Positions 1 through 3,573 of a stretch of DNA of 5,540 nucleotides are shown here, piece by piece. Position 1 is the first letter of the stretch, and every line of letters begins with the position of its first letter. The position numbers were made by a program, and so were the translations under genes. The stretch comes from an uncultured Eubacteriales bacterium (lineage in GTDB: Bacteria; Bacillota; Clostridia; Oscillospirales; CAG-382). The notes beneath the pieces are model-generated. The model saw only the letters and a program-made list of their open reading frames with translations, did not search any database and was not told the origin of the DNA. Location of the stretch: NCBI GenBank assembly GCA_934502885.1, contig CAKSUT010000036.1:1-5540 (forward strand), written 5' to 3'.

Positions 1-110
1 CAAGGGGAGCCTCGGTAGCTCCGCTACCTCCATTGCTACACCCATAAGAAACTACTTTGTTTTAAAGTTCTTTTGGTACTTTTCTTTCAAGAAAAGTACA
101 CCCTCGTAAC
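1..110 (+). repeat. Structured repeat element, copy A (partial, internally deleted)
   Basis: This is a shortened member of the element family seen in full at 1419-1970, 3131-3551 and 5087-5518. The left part continues the AGGGGAGCCTCG motif of copy D and carries a 6-bp hairpin, GGTAGC (14-19) with GCTACC (23-28). Copies B and D have GGCGAC/GTCGCC at the same place, so all changes in the stem are compensated. The text then jumps from a CACCCA-AAGA motif to the 3' module: AAAGTTCTTTTG followed by a 10-bp terminal hairpin (76-99) and the shared tail CACCCTCGTAA. The large stems present in B, C and D are absent. The window begins inside the element, so its 5' end is not visible. It ends about 50 bp from the holB stop codon and faces holB. 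Confidence 0.7.
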
Positions 111-159
111 CCTCGCCCGTCGGAGACGCCCCTGCGGCGAGCAGCCCCCGTAAACCTCG

Positions 160-1185
160 TCACAGCGAAGCGGCGACGGAGGCGAGAACGGCGTTTGGGT
201 TAGCGGACTCGGAGAGACGCAGAGCGGCGTCGGAAAAAACCGAGCAGAGAGAGGACGCCGAAGCGACGGAGAACGCCGCCTCACGCAGAACAGCGGCGGA
301 GAGCATAACCGCGTCACCCTCGGAAAACGGAATGCCCTCTTTTTTGCACACGGCGTATAAAAGAGCATCGCGCGCCGCTACCGCCATTACCTCGAAGGTC
401 AGCTGTAAATCTTTCGGATCAACACTCTTGCGCGACGAAAATAAAAGGTCGGGTATGCTTCCCGTGAAAAATGCGTCCGCCGCACCGTAAGCCGCCTCAA
501 GACTCTGCACACTCACACTCTCTATCGCCAAACCGTCGCAGTTGCGGTAAAGCCGCGCAGTCCGCGCGACGAACTTCTCCGTCCCCTTCGGGAACAGAGT
601 ACGCACGTATTTCTCCGCCTCGGCACACGATAAGCTCCCGGCAGAATATACCGCCGCACGCGAACGCACCGTCTCAAGCATCATCTTCGCCGACGGACAC
701 GAAAATATAAAGTATACGTTCTTCGGCGGCTCTTCGAGCAGCTTCAAAAGCGCATTCTGCGACTGCACATTCAGCTTCTCGGCATTCAGCGCAATATATA
801 TCCTGCACTCCGCCGCAGCAGGCGCAATGTATGCGTCCGATTTTACACTCCGCACGTCGTCAACCGACACAGGCTTTCCGCTCTTCGCAAGCTTCTCGAA
901 TACCTTTATGTCGGGATGCGCAAAATCAAGGTCTCCGCCGTCGGCAAACGCCGCACTTCCGAACATCCTGCAGCTCTCGCACTCTCCGCAAGGCTTCCCT
1001 GCCCTGCTCTTGCCGGAGTCGGTGCAAATAAGCGCCTCGGCAACCCTGCGCATTATTCCGCGCCGCACGGATATGTCCGCACCCTCGATTATCACCGTGT
1101 GCGGAAGCGCACCCCTCAGAGCAAGTCCGCGAAGCGCCGCCTCAAGCTCCTCTGCCCTCGTGACGGAGGATTTGTTATTTGTCAT
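160..1185 (-). CDS. holB: DNA polymerase III delta' subunit (clamp loader)
   Basis: Encodes 341 aa, close to the usual 310-340 aa of delta'. This subunit is part of the cytoplasmic clamp-loader complex (delta, delta', tau/gamma) that opens the beta clamp and places it on primed DNA. Visible motifs: a four-cysteine zinc module C54...C66-x2-C69-x2-C72; a sensor-1-like segment ALNAEKLN (about 132-139); the family signature SQNALLKLLEEPP (142-154); and TVRSRA (172-177) where DnaX-family proteins have SRC. The arginine is kept and the cysteine is alanine. No GxxGxGK phosphate loop is seen; the corresponding segment is VIIEGADISVRRG, which fits delta' not being the ATPase subunit in the E. coli complex. 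The ATG at 1185 has a strong GGAGGT site 6 nt upstream. In B. subtilis holB lies close to darA; here darA is upstream on the same strand but about 800 bp of repeats intervene. Family assignment is firm. Confidence 0.95.
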   Translation of the reverse strand: MTNNKSSVTRAEELEAALRGLALRGALPHTVIIEGADISVRRGIMRRVAEALICTDSGKSRAGKPCGECESCRMFGSAAFADGGDLDFAHPDIKVFEKLAKSGKPVSVDDVRSVKSDAYIAPAAAECRIYIALNAEKLNVQSQNALLKLLEEPPKNVYFIFSCPSAKMMLETVRSRAAVYSAGSLSCAEAEKYVRTLFPKGTEKFVARTARLYRNCDGLAIESVSVQSLEAAYGAADAFFTGSIPDLLFSSRKSVDPKDLQLTFEVMAVAARDALLYAVCKKEGIPFSEGDAVMLSAAVLREAAFSVASASSLCSVFSDAALRLSESANPNAVLASVAASL

Positions 1186-1191
1186 GTGATT

Positions 1192-1197
1192 ACCTCC
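1192..1197 (-). promoter_or_regulatory. Ribosome binding site of holB, inside a palindrome
   Basis: GGAGGT on the minus strand, 6 nt before the ATG. It overlaps the perfect 10-bp palindrome CCTCCGGAGG (1193-1202), which abuts the hairpin array that starts at 1208. Pairing within the palindrome or with the many CTCCGGAG copies nearby could hide the site; that effect is inference. Confidence 0.85.
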
Positions 1198-1207
1198 GGA
1201 GGAGCTG

Positions 1208-1340
1208 GAAAGCTTCGCTTTTCAGAGTGATGTCGTTCCTTCGGAACGAGAGAAGTTTCGGCTTGCGCCGAAGTGAAGTGACGGCTCCGCCGCCGTGATG
1301 TGTTGCTTCGCAACGTTGACGTGGAAAAGCTGCGCTTTTC
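1208..1340 (+). repeat. Array of short stem-triloop-stem hairpins
   Basis: Six hairpins follow one another within 133 nt, most joined by GTGATGT-, GAAGTGA- or GTTGACGTG-like spacers. Arms are GAAAGC/GCTTTTC (1208-1223, one bulged T), TCGTTCC/GGAACGA (1233-1249), TTCGGC/GCCGAA (1257-1272), ACGGC/GCCGT (1281-1296), GTTGC/GCAAC (1302-1314) and GAAAAGC/GCTTTTC (1324-1340). Most loops are 3 or 4 nt, often TTC. Stem sequences differ completely while the form repeats. The last hairpin, followed by TTCATTGATTGTATGGTGC, is shared with the modules at 2726 and 2849. No coding potential is visible. The array fills the space upstream of holB; the same hairpin type recurs at the start of copy B. Confidence 0.75.
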
Positions 1341-1373
1341 TTCATTGATTGTATGGTGCTTACCGTTTGCCGG

Positions 1374-1410
1374 TTTTCTACGGTGCGATATGCATAACCG
1401 TGCGTGCGGT
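1374..1410 (+). repeat. 37-bp dispersed repeat, copy 1 (other copy 3062-3098)
   Basis: Begins TTTTCTACGGTGCGATAT and ends CCGTGCGTGCGGT. It matches 3062-3098 at 36 of 37 positions (G instead of A at 1392). It lies just 5' of structured copy B, as its partner lies just 5' of copy C, so it may be the real 5' border of these two copies. A short hairpin ACCG/CGGT can form at its 3' end. Confidence 0.8.
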
Positions 1411-1418
1411 GCTAAATT

Positions 1419-1970
1419 GACAGTCCCTCAGTCTGACGACTTCGTCGTGACAGCTCCAGAGGTTGCCTCGCAACCGGTTACACAGAGGATGCCTCCGGAG
1501 TTGGCAGAGCCACCGGAGTTGACACGGTCAACTCGAGAGTAAATTGCTTCGCAATTTCTCTGGCGACGTGGTCGCCTCCAATACACCCAAGAGCAAGTGC
1601 GAATTTCAAGCTTCGCACTCTCAAGAAAGCTTCGTCTTCGCCGAATTCCCTATAAGCAAGCGCAAACCACAATTTACGTACACACCAAGAACCTCATCTT
1701 CGCAAAAATGAAATTGTCGAGCTGTGCGAGGCGTTTCATTGCGAACGGTGTTTCCCACAAATTACTGTCCCAACAAAGGCTGATGCCAACCCCATCTTCG
1801 ACCGAGACTTCGTCGAGGTTGAACGGTACTCTCTCCGATAAGATGAGTCCTGCCCATTTCACGACGGAGTCTTCGATGCGCATATATGCGCCGTCGTGCG
1901 GTACTACCTCCAAATTACTATAGGATAAAGTCTTTTGGTTCTTTTCTTCAGAAAAGAACACCCTCGTAAT
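1419..1970 (+). repeat. Structured repeat element, copy B (possible structured RNA)
   Basis: The longest copy, about 550 bp. It starts with GACAGTCCCTCAGTC, as copy D does, and then carries more small hairpins: ACGAC/GTCGT (1436-1448), GGTTGC/GCAACC (1461-1475), GTTGAC/GTCAAC (1518-1532) and AAATTGC/GCAATTT (1541-1557). The shared core follows: GGCGAC/GTCGCC (1562-1576); GTGCGAA/TTCGCAC (1597-1618); a long stem with arms 1699-1713 and 1734-1745; a hairpin with a GA/GA internal loop (1797-1823); CACGACGG/CCGTCGTG (1860-1898) enclosing the palindrome GCGCATATATGCGC; and a 10-bp terminal hairpin (1938-1959) with tail CACCCTCGTAA. Linkers such as CGGTGTTTCC, TCCCAACA, TGATGCCAA and GATAAGATGAGTCC match the other copies; stems do not. 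The hairpin before the terminal one in C and D is missing here. Indels between copies break every reading frame. It lies between darA and holB and points toward darA. Confidence 0.8.
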
Positions 1971-1989
1971 CCCCGTAATCGTCAATCGC

Positions 1990-2331
1990 TCAGACGTGCT
2001 CGAATCTCTCGATATTCATAACAAAAATAGTGCCGCCGCCGACAAGAACCTCGGTTATCGGACCGACGCCGGAGGTCGCACCGGCGAAAGTACTGCCGCT
2101 CGAAGAGGTGTTTGCAAGCGACGGCTGCATTCTCTTCTTGCTGAAGCGCGAGATAATGTCAATAACATTGTCAACCTTTTCGTCGTCAACGCCCGTAATA
2201 AAAGTGGTGTTGCCCGACATGAGAAAACCGCCCGTCGAAGCAATCTTTGTTGTGTTGAAGCCGGCTTTCGTCAACTGATTCGTAACAATCGGCGCGTCGT
2301 CGTTGTTTACTATCGCAAGTATCAGTTTCAT
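1990..2331 (-). CDS. darA: PII-like cyclic di-AMP receptor protein DarA (YaaQ)
   Basis: Encodes 113 aa; B. subtilis DarA is 109 aa. It is a small cytoplasmic PII-fold protein that forms trimers and binds c-di-AMP. The apo form is linked to osmotic and amino-acid homeostasis in Bacillus, but its partner here is unknown. The N-terminal MKLILAIVNNDDA strand, the signature TKIASTGGFLMSGNTTF (28-44), a Ser/Gly/Thr-rich flexible loop (about 71-90) and the C-terminal strand VGGGTIFVMNIERF (97-110) all fit the family. Start choice: the ATG at 2331 has AAAGGAG 8 nt upstream; an open frame extends to 2424 but the added 31 residues (basic, with no match to the family) have no such support. A consensus promoter lies about 285 nt upstream. 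The B. subtilis neighbour holB is present downstream after an 800-bp repeat block; yaaR is not in this window. Confidence 0.95.
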   Translation of the reverse strand: MKLILAIVNNDDAPIVTNQLTKAGFNTTKIASTGGFLMSGNTTFITGVDDEKVDNVIDIISRFSKKRMQPSLANTSSSGSTFAGATSGVGPITEVLVGGGTIFVMNIERFEHV

Positions 2332-2339
2332 TTTGATGT

Positions 2340-2346
2340 CTCCTTT
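2340..2346 (-). promoter_or_regulatory. Ribosome binding site of darA
   Basis: AAAGGAG on the minus strand, 8 nt before the ATG at 2331. It decides the start in favour of the 113-aa protein over the longer open frame. Confidence 0.9.
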
Positions 2347-2542
2347 TCCGTGATTTTTGTTATAATAATATGTACGTTTTCGGCTTTCGCCCTCGCGGCA
2401 CCCATGCAATGCCCTCACGCACATAAACCTATCGTCTTAAATCAAGTGTGCTGTCCGCAACGCGGCTTGCCTTTGCCGTCTTTTAACGCGTGCTGTTCAC
2501 AAATATACGCATATTTTCACCTGAAAACCGCGTTTATGTAAA

Positions 2543-2558
2543 TGTTTCATGTGAAACA
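2543..2558. other. parS-like site 1 (ParB/Spo0J binding)
   Basis: TGTTTCATGTGAAACA has 7-bp inverted arms around TG. The B. subtilis-type parS consensus is TGTTNCACGTGAAACA, so it differs at one central base. An exact copy lies at 4924-4939, and in both the symmetry extends to ATGTTTCA/TGAAACAT. It is intergenic, in the darA leader. ParB loading here would be expected in an origin-proximal region; no parA or parB gene lies in the window. Confidence 0.75.
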
Positions 2559-2623
2559 TCAGCTCTTTTTCATTCTGCATTTACATTTAACCGCATTTCT
2601 CGGGAACACTTCTACAGTTTATC

Positions 2624-2652
2624 ATTATATCACTATTGAATACTATTGTCAA
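2624..2652 (-). promoter_or_regulatory. Consensus sigma-A promoter reading toward darA
   Basis: On the minus strand TTGACA (2647-2652) and TATAAT (2624-2629) are separated by exactly 17 nt; both boxes match the consensus at all six positions. The surroundings are AT-rich, and the start would be near 2617. The first gene downstream is darA. It is the best promoter in the window. Confidence 0.85.
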
Positions 2653-2683
2653 GGGGAAGAATGTAAAATTATTGGAGAAAAGA

Positions 2684-2718
2684 GAAGGGTGAAGGGTGAA
2701 GAGTGAAGAGTGAAGAGA
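2684..2718. repeat. Heptamer tandem repeat (GAAGRGW)
   Basis: Five adjacent 7-bp units: GAAGGGT twice, GAAGAGT twice, then GAAGAGA. It lies just upstream of the darA promoter. Repeats of this composition are common intergenic features in many bacterial genomes; no function is evident. Confidence 0.85.
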
Positions 2719-2725
2719 AATGGTG

Positions 2726-2795
2726 GAAAAACGCTGAGCGGTTTTCTTCATTGATTGTATGGTGCGGATTTTGAGGTTGTGCGATAAAGGGAGAG
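2726..2795 (+). repeat. Duplicated hairpin module, unit 1
   Basis: A hairpin with GAAAA...TTTTC outer pairs and a CGCT/AGCG core is followed by TTCATTGATTGTATGGTGCGGA, then TTGAGGTTGTGCGATAAAGGGAGAG with minor differences from unit 2 at 2849-2914. The hairpin stem differs from unit 2 but stays paired. The first half is also found at 1324-1356 beside the hairpin array. Confidence 0.75.
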
Positions 2796-2803
2796 AAAGG
2801 CAG

Positions 2804-2842
2804 AATTCATAATTCATAATGCATAATTCATAATTCATAATT
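2804..2842. repeat. Heptamer tandem repeat (AATTCAT)
   Basis: AATTCAT occurs four times with one AATGCAT in the middle, ending in AATT; it sits between the two hairpin modules. It produces a spurious MNYELCIMNYEF open frame on the minus strand. Confidence 0.9.
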
Positions 2843-2848
2843 GACGTT

Positions 2849-2914
2849 GAAAAGCTGCGCTTTTCTTCAATATTTGAATGGTGCGGAGTTTGAGATTGTG
2901 CAATAAAGGGAGAG
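2849..2914 (+). repeat. Duplicated hairpin module, unit 2
   Basis: GAAAAGC/GCTTTTC hairpin (2849-2865), then TTCAATATTTGAATGGTGCGGA and TTTGAGATTGTGCAATAAAGGGAGAG with small differences from unit 1. In this unit the sequence after the hairpin is itself self-complementary (TTCAATATTTGAA). The remaining stretch 2915-2980 shows no gene or other clear feature. Confidence 0.75.
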
Positions 2915-2980
2915 CGGATTTTTGCCGAGGGTATGGGTGTTTGAGGTAATACGATTATTCCGAACCTCGTTGGTGTGTTG

Positions 2981-3005
2981 TAGGGAACGGGCTTGCTCGT
3001 TCCGC
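2981..3005 (+). repeat. GTAGGGA palindromic repeat, copy 1
   Basis: TAGGGAACGGGCTTGCTCG followed by TTCCGC. The arms GGAACG (2984-2989) and CGTTCC (2998-3003) pair around GGCTTGCT. It is enclosed by TGAGGT (2942-2947) and ACCTCA (3007-3012), which could form an outer stem. The reverse-oriented partner is at 3104-3127. Similar short palindromes are widespread in Clostridia; this is from general recall and was not searched. Confidence 0.7.
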
Positions 3006-3061
3006 AACCTCAGATAATCGCTAACATTGAATAATACGTATTTTCAATAACCTTTTGCCGC

Positions 3062-3098
3062 TTTTCTACGGTGCGATATACATAACCGTGCGTGCGGT
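3062..3098 (+). repeat. 37-bp dispersed repeat, copy 2
   Basis: Matches 1374-1410 at 36 of 37 positions. In both places it precedes a structured element copy, here by about 30 bp occupied by the inverted GTAGGGA repeat. Confidence 0.8.
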
Positions 3099-3103
3099 TC
3101 AGG

Positions 3104-3127
3104 CGGACGGAGCAAGCCCCGTCCCTA
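3104..3127 (-). repeat. GTAGGGA palindromic repeat, copy 2 (inverted)
   Basis: On the minus strand it reads GTAGGGACGGGGCTTGCTC followed by CGTCC. The arms GGACGG and CCGTCC pair around the same GGCTTGCT loop as copy 1. Stem bases differ from copy 1 with pairing kept. It occupies the position where copies B and D have their CCCTCAG 5' module, so it may have replaced that part of copy C. Confidence 0.7.
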
Positions 3128-3130
3128 CGG

Positions 3131-3551
3131 TATACCAAGAAGAGAATGCTAACCTCGAACTACGCACTCTCAAGAAAGCTACATTTTCGCCGAATTTCCC
3201 ATTAAGAACGAGCAAAGCTCGAAATTCGCACTACCCAAAAACCTTATCTTTGCGGAATTTAAACGTGGCGGTTTTTCGTCGCTTTAAATTCCGCAAACGG
3301 TGTTTCCCCGAATTACATTCCCAACAAAATTTGATGCCAATGTTCCCTTTGAGCGAGGCGTTGCCGAGCTTAAACGGTATGTCCAACGTCTCGCACAATC
3401 TGTCTCATCTAAGTCGGCGACTTGCGTTTATGGTCGCCGACTTCGGTATTTCCTCAAAATTACATCAAAACCTTTTCATTTCAAAGCGATAGCTTTGAAA
3501 TCGATAAAGTTCTTTTGGTACTTTTCTTTCAAGAAAAGTACACCCTCGTAA
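3131..3551 (+). repeat. Structured repeat element, copy C (possible structured RNA)
   Basis: Begins with TATACCAAGAAGAG, related to the CACCCAAGAG segment of B and D. Its folds are: CGAATTT/AAATTCG (3191-3228) enclosing CGAGC/GCTCG (3209-3221); a perfect 15-bp stem, TTTGCGGAATTTAAA (3249-3263) with its complement (3283-3297); the GA/GA hairpin (3348-3374); an 11-bp stem, AAGTCGGCGAC (3411-3421) with GTCGCCGACTT (3433-3443); a 9-bp hairpin TTTCAAAGC/GCTTTGAAA (3479-3500); and the 10-bp terminal hairpin (3518-3541) with tail CACCCTCGTAA. The 15-bp stem and GA/GA hairpin are identical to copy D; the later stems are different but equally paired. An open frame across this copy is not kept in B or D. 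It ends about 23 bp from the peptidase stop codon and faces that gene. Confidence 0.8.
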
Positions 3552-3571
3552 GCCCCCGTAAGCCCTCGTAA
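3542..3571. repeat. Decamer tandem at the 3' end of copy C
   Basis: Three 10-bp units, ACCCTCGTAA, GCCCCCGTAA and GCCCTCGTAA, run into the stop codon region of the peptidase gene. Copy B has a shorter version (ACCCTCGTAA then TCCCCGTAA), and copy A has one unit followed later by GCCCCCGTAA at 143-153. The tail may be the junction between the element and its target. Confidence 0.7.
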
Positions 3572-3573
3572 TC

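Larger units (their letters stand above)
2332..2617 (-). promoter_or_regulatory. Long leader of darA
   Basis: If transcription starts about 7 nt after the consensus -10 at 2624-2629, the darA message has a leader of about 285 nt. It contains one parS site (2543-2558) set in a larger possible hairpin with 9-bp arms ATGTAAATG (2536-2544) and CATTTACAT (2578-2586). It also holds GC-rich segments near 2380-2400 and 2450-2490 that could form small stems, including a GGC-GAAA-GCC hairpin. A very short open frame of 8 codons begins near 2592. I recognise no known riboswitch class, including the ydaO-type c-di-AMP riboswitch. A second AT-rich stretch just upstream of the ribosome binding site resembles a -10 box but has no matching -35. 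Confidence 0.45.

Noticed and set aside
1208..1576. CRISPR array
   Set aside because: Units are short, irregular in spacing and self-complementary with changing sequence; there are no constant repeats with unique spacers.
1597..1923. Open frame of 108 aa across copy B, with a weakly similar frame in copy C (3055-3492)
   Set aside because: Short peptide matches exist between copies, but single-base indels (for example after GTTTCC and beside the variable stem) shift the frame in D, and the conserved property is stem pairing rather than codons. No ribosome binding site is seen.
1381..1970. Group II intron without an open frame
   Set aside because: A GTGCGAT start is present, but no domain V-like hairpin with the AGC triad and GAAA loop is seen near the 3' end.
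2332..2424. 31-residue N-terminal extension of DarA
   Set aside because: The AAAGGAG site is placed for the internal ATG at 2331, and the resulting 113 aa fits the family length; the extension has no family match.
1996..2541. Plus-strand open frame of 181 aa
   Set aside because: Antisense to darA and its leader, and crosses the parS site; low-complexity composition and no ribosome binding site.
2587..2838. Minus-strand open frame of 83 aa starting MNYELCIMNYEF
   Set aside because: It is a translation of the AATTCAT and GAAGRGT heptamer arrays and runs over the darA promoter; it is a well-known type of false open frame.
3518..3541. Terminal hairpin of the elements as a standard rho-independent terminator
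   Set aside because: The stem is strong enough, but no run of T follows on either strand, so it does not fit the usual pattern; a role in transcript ends stays open.
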